Shown here piece after piece: positions 1-7,860 of a DNA stretch of 64,000 nucleotides. Position 1 is the first letter of the stretch. Each line of letters begins with the position of its first letter. The position numbers and the translations under genes were made by a program. The stretch is from Tardibacter sp963781025 (GTDB lineage: Bacteria > Pseudomonadota > Alphaproteobacteria > Sphingomonadales > Sphingomonadaceae), in assembly GCA_963781025.1 (NCBI GenBank), contig CAWADU010000003.1:248001-312000 (forward strand). The letters run 5' to 3'. The notes beneath the pieces are model-generated. The model did no database searches. It saw only the letters and a list, made by a program, of their open reading frames with translations, and was not told where the DNA came from.

Positions 1-402
1 CTGGCGACGATTTTCCTGGTCTATACCGGCGCATCGATTGCCACGACATTCTTCGCCAGCGCCGCTGCCTTTGGCGGCCTCAGCCTCTATGGCTACACCA
101 CGAAGAAGGATTTGTCGGGCTTTGGTACCTTCCTGATCATGGGTGTTGTCGGCCTGATCGTGGCAAGCGTGATCAACATCTTCATGCAGTCGAACGCGAT
201 GAATTTCGTGATCAGCCTGCTCGGCGTGCTGCTGTTTGCGGGCCTTACCGCCTATGACACGCAGAAGATCAAGAGCATGTACTTCGTGTCCGGCGGAACG
301 GACTATGTTGGCAAGACGGTGGTGATGGGCGCGCTGACGCTATACCTCGACTTCATCAACCTGTTCATGTTCCTGCTGCGTTTCATGGGTGATCGCCGCT
401 AA
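1..402 (+). CDS. Bax inhibitor-1/YccA family membrane protein (5' end missing)
   Basis: The open frame runs in from the left edge with no start, so only the C-terminal ~133 residues are present. They are almost entirely hydrophobic: about four membrane segments separated by short polar turns, the most typical pieces being TGASIATTFFASAAAFG and LTAYDTQKIK. The Thr-Ala-Tyr-Asp-Thr-Gln-Lys motif between the last two helices is characteristic of the BI-1/YccA (UPF0005, TMBIM) family, whose bacterial members sit in the inner membrane and, in known cases, modulate FtsH or act as a pH-sensitive calcium leak. The complete family is about 230-250 residues, so roughly 100 are lost to the left. A good intrinsic terminator follows the stop, so this is the last gene of its transcript. 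Family call confident; molecular role inferred. Confidence 0.88.
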   Translation: MATIFLVYTGASIATTFFASAAAFGGLSLYGYTTKKDLSGFGTFLIMGVVGLIVASVINIFMQSNAMNFVISLLGVLLFAGLTAYDTQKIKSMYFVSGGTDYVGKTVVMGALTLYLDFINLFMFLLRFMGDRR

Positions 403-428
403 AACGCCGCGACCTTTGGATACACACG

Positions 429-458
429 GCCCGGCGGAGGAAACTTCGCCGGGCTTTT
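429..458 (+). terminator. Rho-independent terminator after the BI-1 gene
   Basis: An 8-bp GC stem (429-436 with 447-454), a 10-base loop and a TTTT run at 455-458, 27 bases after the stop codon. It separates the membrane protein from the GST gene downstream. Confidence 0.8.
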
Positions 459-529
459 CGTGCGGGTCGCTCTTTTGCTGCGGTGCCAGAAGGCAGTATA
501 GGTCGGCATCGACAGATGGGAGATCTCTA

Positions 530-1168
530 ATGGCCGGCCTGGTCCTCACCACCTTCGATTGGGTTCCTGAAATGCCGCGCGGCCATGTGCGCGACATACG
601 GGTGCGCTGGGCGCTGGAAGAGGCCGGTTTGCCTTATCGCGTCGAAAGCGTGCCATTTGGCGCTCGGAATGCCGAGCATTTCGCGCACCAGCCCTTCGGC
701 CAGGTGCCGTGGTTGACCGATGGAGACATCTCGATCTTCGAGAGCGGCGCGATCCTGCTTCATCTGGGCGAGCGTAGTGACGCGCTGATGCCTGCCGATC
801 CGCGCGGCCGCAGCGAGGTTCTGGAATGGCTGTTCGCGGCGCTCAATTCGGTCGAGGCTGCAAGCCAGCCCTGGTCGTTCTTCAAGTTTTCCGGTGACAC
901 CGAAGAAACGCCGATGCGGAAGTTTTTCGACACGTTTCTTGAGGCCCGGCTCAAGCACATGGAAACGCTTCTGGCGGGACGCGAATGGCTGGTCGGATCC
1001 TTCTCCGTCGCCGACATACTCATGGCGGATGTGCTGCGCCTTGTCGATCGGTTCGACGGTTTGACGGGATATCCCGCCTGTGGTGATTATGTTGCGCGCG
1101 CCACGGCCCGTCCGTCCTTCGTGAAGGCACACGCAGACCAGATGGCGCATTTTGCTGCAGCAGACTGA
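530..1168 (+). CDS. Glutathione S-transferase family protein
   Basis: 212 residues, the normal size of a cytosolic GST. Residues 1-85 form the thioredoxin-like domain, with the Gln-Val-Pro-Trp cis-proline motif (FGQVPWLTDGD) and the Glu-Ser glutathione-binding turn (FESGAILLHLGE). The remainder is the helical C-terminal domain, including REWLVGSFSVADILMADVL, which matches the GST_C N-capping box region. The ATG at 530 gives an N-terminus starting just before beta-strand 1; the frame is open further upstream to 389, but that would run through the preceding terminator. The family conjugates or reduces substrates with glutathione; the actual substrate cannot be told from sequence. Monocistronic by position, facing a convergent hydrolase. 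Confidence 0.85.
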   Translation: MAGLVLTTFDWVPEMPRGHVRDIRVRWALEEAGLPYRVESVPFGARNAEHFAHQPFGQVPWLTDGDISIFESGAILLHLGERSDALMPADPRGRSEVLEWLFAALNSVEAASQPWSFFKFSGDTEETPMRKFFDTFLEARLKHMETLLAGREWLVGSFSVADILMADVLRLVDRFDGLTGYPACGDYVARATARPSFVKAHADQMAHFAAAD

Positions 1169-1238
1169 GCAGCACCCGCACCGAGCGCCCGCCCTTTGAG
1201 TTTTGCCTTGCAAGGGCGCGGAATAAGGCTGCGCCTGG

Positions 1239-2156
1239 TCAGCCCTTCGGCGCGTCGGTCCTGTCGCGCTTCGGAACTTTCAGCACCTCGTCGAAGAACG
1301 CAATGCTGCGATCCCAGGCCAGCTTCGCCGCTGCCGGATCGTAGCGCGCAGCCGAGGTGTCGTTGTGGAAGGCGTGGTTGACGTTCGGATAGGTAAAGGG
1401 GCGCACGTCGACGCCCGCCTGTTGCAGCGCTTTCACCCATGCCGGTCCACCCGCGTTCACGCGCTCGTCGAGACCGGCGTAATGAAGCATTATATGAGCC
1501 TTCACCGTCGCCGCTTCCGATGGATCGGGGGTGGGGCCATAGAAGGCGACCGCGGCGTCAAGCTTCTTTCCGGCCGCAATGGCGATGCGGTTGACCAGGC
1601 CGCCGCCCCAGCAGAACCCGATGGTGCCGACCCGGCCCGCGACGCGCGCATTTTTTCGCAGCCAGTCCAGGGTCGCGACGCCATCGGCAATGGTCTGGCG
1701 GGGGTCCAGCGCGGCGATCATCTGGCGAGCCTGATCTTCGTCGGCAGGCGTTCCCCCGGCGGGCGTGAGGAAATCCGGAGCCAGCACGACAAAGCCAGCC
1801 AGCGCGGCTCGTCGCGTCACATCTTCGATATAGGCGTTGAGGCCCCGGTTCTCATGGATGACGACAATGGCGGGGAGCGGTTCCGGCATTGGCCGGGGAA
1901 CGGCAAGATAGCCCTTCAAGCTGCGGCCGCTGGCGACGGACCATTGCACGCGCTGGGCGGAAAGTCGCGGATCGGCGGGATCGGTCTGTGCCGCGGCGGC
2001 GGGGCTTGCCTCGATCAGGCCGAGGATGACGGTCGCCGCCGCCGTGCCTCCAGCGAGGCGGGCAAGACCCGCCATCAGTTCCCGGCGGTCCAGCGTCTGA
2101 TGCGTGAAACGGTCATAGAGCCGGATCATCTCCGGACTGATGCGGGGCGTCGGCAT
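1239..2156 (-). CDS. Dienelactone hydrolase family protein, exported
   Basis: 305 residues. An N-terminal region with RRELMAGLARLAGG followed by a hydrophobic stretch and ASPAAAAQ resembles a Tat-type signal, as in many DLH-family proteins annotated as carboxymethylenebutenolidase. The alpha/beta-hydrolase core has the DLH nucleophile elbow IGFCWGGG (Cys about 182), the acid in GLDERVN (Asp about 230) and the base in NVNHAFHN (His about 261), with the HENRGLN glutamate motif that tunes the cysteine. The start is chosen at 2156 because a GGAGGAG ribosome-binding site lies just upstream; a longer in-frame version would begin at 2207 without one. It may hydrolyse dienelactone-type cyclic esters; substrate unknown. 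It lies 57 bases after clpA on the same strand. Confidence 0.87.
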   Translation of the reverse strand: MPTPRISPEMIRLYDRFTHQTLDRRELMAGLARLAGGTAAATVILGLIEASPAAAAQTDPADPRLSAQRVQWSVASGRSLKGYLAVPRPMPEPLPAIVVIHENRGLNAYIEDVTRRAALAGFVVLAPDFLTPAGGTPADEDQARQMIAALDPRQTIADGVATLDWLRKNARVAGRVGTIGFCWGGGLVNRIAIAAGKKLDAAVAFYGPTPDPSEAATVKAHIMLHYAGLDERVNAGGPAWVKALQQAGVDVRPFTYPNVNHAFHNDTSAARYDPAAAKLAWDRSIAFFDEVLKVPKRDRTDAPKG

Positions 2157-2178
2157 CCGCTCCTCCCATCCAACAGAC

Positions 2179-2202
2179 GTCACCCCGCCTGCGCGGGGTG
2201 AC
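2179..2202. repeat. Perfect 10-bp palindrome between clpA and the DLH gene
   Basis: GTCACCCCGC and its exact complement flank a CTGC tetraloop. No T-tract follows on either strand, so it is not a canonical terminator. It may be a REP-like intergenic palindrome or a 3'-end stabilising/processing hairpin for clpA mRNA. Confidence 0.55.
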
Positions 2203-2213
2203 TGCAATGGATA

Positions 2214-4532
2214 CTATGCCTTCGTCCTTGCCTTGTTCGCCTTGCGGCCCTTTTTCGCGGCCTTTGGCGCGGCGGCGGTAATCTCGAAGGCGAGTTCGTC
2301 ATCCTTCAGGTGGACGCGCACCTCGCCGCCATGGACGAGCTTGCCGAACAGCAGCTCCTCCGCCAGCGGCTGCTTGACCTTCTCCTGGATGAGACGGGCC
2401 ATCGGCCGCGCGCCATACTGCCTGTCATAGCCCTTGTCGATGAGCCACGCCTTCGCCTCATCGGTAAGCTGGATATGAACCTCGCGCTCCGAAAGTTGCA
2501 GTTCCAGCTCCAGGACGAATTTGTCGATGACGCGCGCGACCACGGCGGGCGGCAGGTAGCTGAACGCCACCACCGCATCCAGGCGGTTACGGAATTCAGG
2601 CGTGAACATGCGCTTGATCGCTTCCTCGTCCTCGCCGGCGCGGGACGTCGCGCCAAAACCGATGCCCTCGCGAGCCATGTCGCTGGCACCGGCATTGGTG
2701 GTCATGATCAGGATGACGTTCCTGAAATCCACAGTCTTGCCGTGGTGATCGGTCAGTTTCCCGTTGTCCATCACCTGCAGCAGGATGTTGAACAGGTCGG
2801 GATGCGCCTTCTCGATCTCGTCCAGCAGCAGCACGCAATGGGGATGCTGGTCGACGGCGTCGGTAAGCAGTCCGCCCTGATCGAATCCGACATAGCCCGG
2901 AGGCGCGCCGATCAGCCGGCTGACCGAATGGCGCTCCATATATTCCGACATGTCGAAGCGGGTCAGCGGAATGCCGAGGATGGACGCGAGCTGCCGCGCC
3001 ACCTCGGTCTTGCCGACGCCGGTAGGGCCGGAAAAGAGATAGTTGCCGATCGGCTTGTTCGGCTCGCGCAGTCCCGCGCGGCTGAGCTTGATCGCCGAGG
3101 CCAGCCGCTCGATCGCCGCGTCCTGGCCGAAGACGACGCGCTTCAGGTCCGCATCCAGCGTTTCGAGGACCTTCTTGTCGTCGGTCGAAACAGATTTCGG
3201 CGGGATGCGCGCGATGACGGCGACGACGGCCTCCACCTCCTTGGCGGTGATGGTCTTCTTGCGCTTTGATGGCGGCACCAGCATCTGCGAGGCGCCGACC
3301 TCGTCGATCACGTCGATCGCCTTGTCGGGCAGCTTGCGGTCGTTGATGTAGCGCGCCGAAAGTTCGACGGCGGATTTGATCGCGTCCGGCGTGTAGCGGA
3401 CGTTGTGATGCTCCTCGAAATAGGGCTTCAGGCCCTGCATGATCTTGATCGTATCCTCTATCGAGGGTTCATTCACATCGATCTTCTGGAAGCGACGCAG
3501 CAGCGCCCGATCCTTTTCGAAATGATTGCGGAATTCCTTGTAGGTGGTCGAACCGATGCAGCGGATCGTGCCGGACGACAGGGCAGGCTTCAGAAGATTC
3601 GACGCATCCATCGCGCCGCCACTGGTCGCGCCCGCGCCGATGACGGTGTGGATCTCGTCGATGAACAGCACTGCATGGGGAAGCTTCTCCAGCTCGTTGA
3701 CGACGGCCTTCAGCCGTTCCTCGAAGTCGCCGCGATAGCGGGTGCCCGCAAGAAGCGCGCCCATGTCGAGCGCATAGATTACCGCGCCCTGAAGCACTTC
3801 GGGCACGTCGCCTTCAATGATCTTCCTTGCCAGGCCCTCTGCGATGGCGGTCTTGCCCACGCCGGGATCGCCTACATACAGCGGGTTGTTCTTCGAGCGG
3901 CGGCAGAGGATCTGCACGGTCCGGTCCACTTCGGCGCGGCGGCCGATCAGCGGGTCGACCTTGCCGATCCGCGCCTTTTCATTGAGGTCCACGCAGAACT
4001 GTTTCAAAGCGCTTTCCCCCTTCTGCTTGGGTTCGGCCTTTTGCTGCTTCTCCTCGTCGGCCACGCCTTTTACCTCGCGCGGCTCGGGTACCCCGGTCTT
4101 GGATACGCCGTGGCTAATGAAGGATACGGCATCGAGCCGCGTCATGTCCTGTTGCTGCAGGAAATAGACGGCATAGCTTTCGCGTTCGGAGAACATCGCG
4201 ACCAGCACGTTCGCGCCGGTCACTTCCTCGCGGCCCGATGACTGGACATGCAGGATGGCGCGCTGGACGACACGCTGGAAGCCCGCCGTCGGCGACGGAT
4301 CGGTTTCGCCTTCGGTCTTCAACGCCACCAGCTCATTGTCGAGATAGGTGCCGATGATGCTGCCCAGCTCATCCAGATCGACGCCGCATGATTTCATCAC
4401 CTGGGAAGCGTGGACATCAGTCGTCAGCGCCATCAGGAGATGTTCGAGCGTCGCATATTCATGCCGGCGGCGGCTCGCTTCGGTCAGCGCGTTGTGGAGT
4501 GTCTGTTCAAGCTCTCGAGCGAAAGACGGCAT
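2214..4532 (-). CDS. clpA: ATP-dependent Clp protease ATP-binding subunit ClpA
   Basis: 772 residues, standard for ClpA. Residues 1-145 hold the double Clp_N repeat that binds ClpS and substrates. AAA+ module D1 has Walker A GDPGVGKT at 221-228 and Walker B VLFIDEIH; module D2 has SGPTGVGKTEVARQLA near residue 505, LLLDEIEKA, and the C-terminal ClpB_D2-small region. There is no coiled-coil middle domain, which separates it from ClpB, and no zinc finger as in ClpX. The hexamer unfolds proteins and feeds them to ClpP, including N-end-rule substrates delivered by ClpS. The clpS gene that usually precedes clpA is not found upstream here. The tail is lysine/alanine-rich (KAAKKGRKANKARTKA), common in this clade. 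Confidence 0.97.
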   Translation of the reverse strand: MPSFARELEQTLHNALTEASRRRHEYATLEHLLMALTTDVHASQVMKSCGVDLDELGSIIGTYLDNELVALKTEGETDPSPTAGFQRVVQRAILHVQSSGREEVTGANVLVAMFSERESYAVYFLQQQDMTRLDAVSFISHGVSKTGVPEPREVKGVADEEKQQKAEPKQKGESALKQFCVDLNEKARIGKVDPLIGRRAEVDRTVQILCRRSKNNPLYVGDPGVGKTAIAEGLARKIIEGDVPEVLQGAVIYALDMGALLAGTRYRGDFEERLKAVVNELEKLPHAVLFIDEIHTVIGAGATSGGAMDASNLLKPALSSGTIRCIGSTTYKEFRNHFEKDRALLRRFQKIDVNEPSIEDTIKIMQGLKPYFEEHHNVRYTPDAIKSAVELSARYINDRKLPDKAIDVIDEVGASQMLVPPSKRKKTITAKEVEAVVAVIARIPPKSVSTDDKKVLETLDADLKRVVFGQDAAIERLASAIKLSRAGLREPNKPIGNYLFSGPTGVGKTEVARQLASILGIPLTRFDMSEYMERHSVSRLIGAPPGYVGFDQGGLLTDAVDQHPHCVLLLDEIEKAHPDLFNILLQVMDNGKLTDHHGKTVDFRNVILIMTTNAGASDMAREGIGFGATSRAGEDEEAIKRMFTPEFRNRLDAVVAFSYLPPAVVARVIDKFVLELELQLSEREVHIQLTDEAKAWLIDKGYDRQYGARPMARLIQEKVKQPLAEELLFGKLVHGGEVRVHLKDDELAFEITAAAPKAAKKGRKANKARTKA

Positions 4533-4666
4533 TCATTTTACTCCGATAGGCCCGAAGAAAACCGGACCTGTTTCCTACCATATCGGAAGCCCGGTCGTCC
4601 TGATCAAGAACAGTGCCGCATGCCGGTCTGGACCCTTTCGGTCCGGAGCTGGCGGCAACGCCATGC

Positions 4667-4867
4667 TCAACGTTTCTTGAATAGCGCATCCGCGCTTGCA
4701 CGTTCATTAACCGCGCGGTCGATTTTGACGCGGGTCCGCGCGATTTCTTCCTCGAGTACGGCGATACGCTCGTGAAGTTCCTCGACGGAGAGCGGGTCCA
4801 GGTCCTGACGCGCGAGATCGGCCAGGGGATTTTGCTTGGGGCGGGGTGCGAACTCGTCCAAATCCAT
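4667..4867 (-). CDS. DUF1192 domain-containing small protein
   Basis: 66 residues. The middle (LSVEELHERIAVLEEEIAR) and the following charged segment predict one amphipathic helix or short coiled coil, the hallmark of DUF1192, a small alphaproteobacterial family of unknown function. The ATG at 4867 was chosen because it begins the conserved MDLDEFAPRPK start; the frame is open far upstream but only antisense to the quinone oxidoreductase gene. It is divergently arranged with that oxidoreductase, an association I recall as common in sphingomonads. No function can be assigned. Confidence 0.8.
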   Translation of the reverse strand: MDLDEFAPRPKQNPLADLARQDLDPLSVEELHERIAVLEEEIARTRVKIDRAVNERASADALFKKR

Positions 4868-4878
4868 GCGAGGAAGCG

Positions 4879-4907
4879 TTGACCGTGACGCTATCGATGT
4901 CAATAAC
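4879..4907 (+). promoter_or_regulatory. Candidate sigma-70 promoter of the quinone oxidoreductase gene
   Basis: TTGACC, a 17-base spacer, then AATAAC, 33 bases before the ATG at 4940. It lies in the 72-base gap between divergent genes. Spacing is ideal; the -10 matches four of six consensus positions. Confidence 0.5.
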
Positions 4908-4939
4908 AAGCGATCAAGCTTTGCGATAAGCGGGGACCT

Positions 4940-5947
4940 ATGAGCAAGCTTCCGGCCGTCATGGCAGCGATCGACGCGGCGGAACCAGGGGGAGCGGATG
5001 TGCTTCGGCTGGTGGAGCGGCCGGTGCCGTCGCCGGGCGCGGGCGAAGTTTTGATCCGGGTGCGGGCAGCCGGCGTGAACCGGCCCGACATTCTGCAACG
5101 CAAGGGGCTTTACGCCCCTCCGCCGGGCATCACATCCATTTTGGGGCTTGAAGTGGCGGGCGACGTGGTCGCGGCGGGCGGGGAAGTCGATCGCAGCGTG
5201 ATCGGAACGGGCGTTTGCGCGCTGATTGCCGGCGGCGGCTATGCCGAATATGCCGTCGCGCCCGTCGGGCAATGCCTTCCCAAGCCGGACGCCCTTTCCT
5301 GGGCGCAAGCGGCAGCATTGCCCGAGACGACCTTTACCGTGTGGGTCAATGTGTTCGAGCGCGTCTATGCGCAGCCAGGCGAGGTGATGCTCATCCATGG
5401 CGGAACAAGCGGAATCGGCACGACCGCGATACAGCTTGCCAATGCCTTCGGGATCAGCCCGATCGTCACCTGCGGGTCCGACGAAAAATGCCGGGCGGCG
5501 CTCGCCATCGGTGCGCACCATGCGATCAATTACAGGACGGAGAATTTCGTCGACCGCGTCATGGAGATCACGATCGGGCGCGGCGTGGACGTCGTGCTCG
5601 ACATGATCGGGGGCGATTATCTGGCGCGCAACGTCCAGTGCCTGGCAGAAGATGGGCGGCTGTCGTTGATCGCGGTGCAGAAGGGCGCGAAGGGCGAGCT
5701 TGATCTTGCGCGCATGCTGATGAAGCGGCTGACCTTTACCGGCTCGACGCTGCGTGCGCGGCCGGTCGAATTCAAATCGCTGGTCGCGGAGGAACTGGAG
5801 CGCAACGTCTGGCCGCTGATAGACAGCGGCGAATTCAAACCGGTGATGGACAGCACATTTCCGCTGGCGGAGGCCGCCGCCGCCCATGCCCGCATGGAGG
5901 CAGGCGAACATATCGGCAAAATCGTCCTTTTGACCACCGCTGATTGA
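4940..5947 (+). CDS. NAD(P)H-quinone oxidoreductase, zinc-free MDR/QOR type
   Basis: 335 residues of the medium-chain dehydrogenase superfamily. The N-terminal GroES-like domain ends near residue 125, with PSPGAGEVLIRVRAAGVNRPD and QRKGLYAPPPG, the signature of the quinone oxidoreductase/TP53I3 (PIG3) branch. The Rossmann domain has the nucleotide-binding turn IHGGTSGIGTTAIQLA (about 150-165). The zinc-ligand cysteines of alcohol dehydrogenases are absent. The expected reaction is NADPH-dependent reduction of quinones or related electrophiles. Preceded by a plausible promoter and followed by a strong terminator, so probably a single-gene transcript. Confidence 0.9.
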   Translation: MSKLPAVMAAIDAAEPGGADVLRLVERPVPSPGAGEVLIRVRAAGVNRPDILQRKGLYAPPPGITSILGLEVAGDVVAAGGEVDRSVIGTGVCALIAGGGYAEYAVAPVGQCLPKPDALSWAQAAALPETTFTVWVNVFERVYAQPGEVMLIHGGTSGIGTTAIQLANAFGISPIVTCGSDEKCRAALAIGAHHAINYRTENFVDRVMEITIGRGVDVVLDMIGGDYLARNVQCLAEDGRLSLIAVQKGAKGELDLARMLMKRLTFTGSTLRARPVEFKSLVAEELERNVWPLIDSGEFKPVMDSTFPLAEAAAAHARMEAGEHIGKIVLLTTAD

Positions 5948-6008
5948 CCGCTGCTGATAACGGCGCTTGATCATGCGCGGCTTGGGGTCTACATCTTCGG
6001 GCAATGTC

Positions 6009-6040
6009 GGCCGCCCCGTGAAAGGGCGGCCCTTTCTTTG
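6009..6040 (+). terminator. Perfect 8-bp terminator hairpin immediately upstream of trcR
   Basis: GGCCGCCC (6009-6016) pairs exactly with GGGCGGCC (6024-6031), a 7-base loop, then CTTTCTTT. It is 61 bases beyond the oxidoreductase stop and ends only 13 bases before the trcR ATG, overlapping the space where trcR mRNA should begin. It may terminate the upstream transcript or act as an attenuator in the trcR leader. Confidence 0.8.
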
Positions 6041-6053
6041 TCTGGAGGTTTCC

Positions 6054-6713
6054 ATGTCGCAACCGCTTATGCCGCACGCAACGGCTTCCTGGCTGGTCGA
6101 CAATACTGCGCTGACGTTCGAGCAGATCGCAGGTTTCTGCGGTCTGCACATCCTTGAAGTGCAGGCGATTGCCGATGATGCCGCGGCCACCAAGCTGACG
6201 GGGCGCGATCCGGTCCGGGCCGGTGAACTGAGCATGGATGAAATCGAAAAGGGACAGGCCGATCCCGACTACGAGCTTCGGATGTCCAAGGGCCCTGATC
6301 AGCTTCGTCGCACCAAAGGTCCGCGCTATACGCCGGTATCGAAGCGGCAGGACAAGCCCGACGGCATCGCCTGGATCATCCGCAACCATCCCGACGTCAC
6401 CGACGGGCAGATCTCGCGGCTGATCGGCACGACCAAGACGACGATCGCGGCGATCCGCGACCGCACGCACTGGAACATCGCCAACATCACCCCCAAAGAC
6501 CCGGTGACGCTTGGTCTTTGTTCACAGCGTGAGCTGGATGCGCTGGTTGCAGCGGCCGCGAAAAAGGCCGGTGTCGTCATGGAAGACGGCAAGCTGGCCG
6601 GCGATCGGGAGGCACTGCTCGAGGAGTTGCGCGCCGAGCGCGATGCATCGACCCGCCTGGCCGAGGATGCCTTTCACGAGGCCGCGGCGAAACTGGACGA
6701 AGATCAGGAGTAG
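6054..6713 (+). CDS. trcR: Cell cycle transcriptional regulator TrcR (DUF1013)
   Basis: 219 residues. The protein begins MSQPLMPHATASWLVDNT and contains FEQIAGFCGLHILEVQAIADD and PDVTDGQISRLIGTTKTTI, two helix-turn-helix-like segments diagnostic of DUF1013, a family nearly universal in Alphaproteobacteria. In Caulobacter the member called TrcR is reported as an essential regulator associated with RNA polymerase and cell-cycle genes. The C-terminal 45 residues are acidic and helical. The start at 6054 has a GGAGGT Shine-Dalgarno 5 bases upstream; a longer open frame from 5967 would run through a terminator stem. Family call firm; cell-cycle role by homology. Confidence 0.93.
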   Translation: MSQPLMPHATASWLVDNTALTFEQIAGFCGLHILEVQAIADDAAATKLTGRDPVRAGELSMDEIEKGQADPDYELRMSKGPDQLRRTKGPRYTPVSKRQDKPDGIAWIIRNHPDVTDGQISRLIGTTKTTIAAIRDRTHWNIANITPKDPVTLGLCSQRELDALVAAAAKKAGVVMEDGKLAGDREALLEELRAERDASTRLAEDAFHEAAAKLDEDQE

Positions 6714-6740
6714 CATTGGGCTTTGGCCCGCGTGCATGTG

Positions 6741-7814
6741 ATGAGTGATGTTTCGCTGACTGACGATGGCCCCGACGGGGCCTTCTCGCACAAGGGGCTT
6801 GATTATCCCCTGGGCCATTGGGCGCCTTCGCCGGAGCGGCCATATGAGGTCGCGCCGGGGGTGCGTTGGTTGCGCATGCCGCTCCCGATCAGTCTCGATC
6901 ATATCAATCTGTGGCTGCTCGACGACCGGGACGAAAACGGCCCCGGCACGGCAATCGTCGACACAGGGCTCAACGTGCCGCTCTGCCGGGACGTCTGGGC
7001 GGCCCTGCTTCCTTCGATTCGCGTGACGCGGGTGATCGCGACGCACTTTCATCCCGATCACATCGGCCTCGCGGGCTGGCTGACGGAAAGGACCGGCGCT
7101 CCGCTCTGGATGACGCGCACCGAATATCTGTTGGCGCGGACATTGCAACTCGACATGCGCGACGTCCCGCCACCCGAAGCGCTTGCCTTTGCGCTTGACG
7201 CCGGTTGGCCCGAGGCGTCGGTCAATCTGATGCAATCAAGGGGATGGCGGCTGTTCGCGAAGGCGACCACGCCGCTGCCGTCCGGCTATCGGCGCATGGA
7301 GGACGGCGAACGGATCAATATCGGCGGTCGCGTCTGGCAGGTGGTGGTCGGCAGGGGGCACTCGCCCGAACATGCCTGCCTGCTTTCCGAAGACGGCGAT
7401 CTGATGATTTCAGGCGATCAGGTTCTTCCGCGCATTTCCTCCAATGTCTCCGTCTCGTCGATCGAGCCGATGGGCGACCCGCTCGGCGAATGGCTGGCGA
7501 GCATCGAACGGCTGAAGGATCTGCCCGACCGGCTGCTCGTCTTGCCGGCGCATAATGCGCCCTTCCATGGCCTGCACCAGCGGCTCGACCAACTGGCGGA
7601 CGAGCACCGGGACAGGCTGGAGGCGCTTCATGCGTTTTGCGCTTCCCCGCGCACGATCCATGAATGCTTTCCGATCCTCTTCAAGCGCCCCATCGATGAT
7701 TCGGTAATCTCCGCCGCGACTGGAGAAACGCTGGCGCACCTCCGGCGGCTGGAGGTGGAAGGGCGTGTACGCCGGGCGCGGCACGGGACCGCACTGCGTT
7801 TCGGATCAGTCTAG
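6741..7814 (+). CDS. MBL-fold metallo-hydrolase
   Basis: 357 residues. The metallo-beta-lactamase fold is shown by THFHPDHIG (the HxHxDH dinuclear metal motif, about residues 103-111), GRGHSPEHAC (third metal His), SGDQVL (bridging Asp) and LPAHNAP (last His). A ~100-residue tail follows that is helical and ends in a winged-helix-like segment (LRRLEVEGRVRR), as in LACTB2/hydroxyacyl-hydrolase-like members. Likely a thioesterase or nuclease-type hydrolase; the substrate is not evident. ATG 6741 was chosen over an in-frame TTG at 6723; neither has a strong ribosome-binding site. It lies 27 bases after trcR and 46 before an acyl-CoA ligase, so a thioester-related role is conceivable but only inference. 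Confidence 0.85.
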   Translation: MSDVSLTDDGPDGAFSHKGLDYPLGHWAPSPERPYEVAPGVRWLRMPLPISLDHINLWLLDDRDENGPGTAIVDTGLNVPLCRDVWAALLPSIRVTRVIATHFHPDHIGLAGWLTERTGAPLWMTRTEYLLARTLQLDMRDVPPPEALAFALDAGWPEASVNLMQSRGWRLFAKATTPLPSGYRRMEDGERINIGGRVWQVVVGRGHSPEHACLLSEDGDLMISGDQVLPRISSNVSVSSIEPMGDPLGEWLASIERLKDLPDRLLVLPAHNAPFHGLHQRLDQLADEHRDRLEALHAFCASPRTIHECFPILFKRPIDDSVISAATGETLAHLRRLEVEGRVRRARHGTALRFGSV

Positions 7815-7860
7815 ACCCGACAACCCGCGCTTGGCGGCGGTGCTTCGGGCTGCTAGCCCT

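Noticed and set aside
1180..1234. Bidirectional terminator between GST and the dienelactone hydrolase
   Set aside because: CGCCCTTTG and CAAGGGCG pair only imperfectly across a 12-base loop, and the T-run is in the loop rather than after the stem.
4868..6235. Long reverse frame extending DUF1192 upstream by over 450 codons
   Set aside because: It overlaps the quinone oxidoreductase and part of trcR; only the last 66 codons have family sequence and a plausible start.
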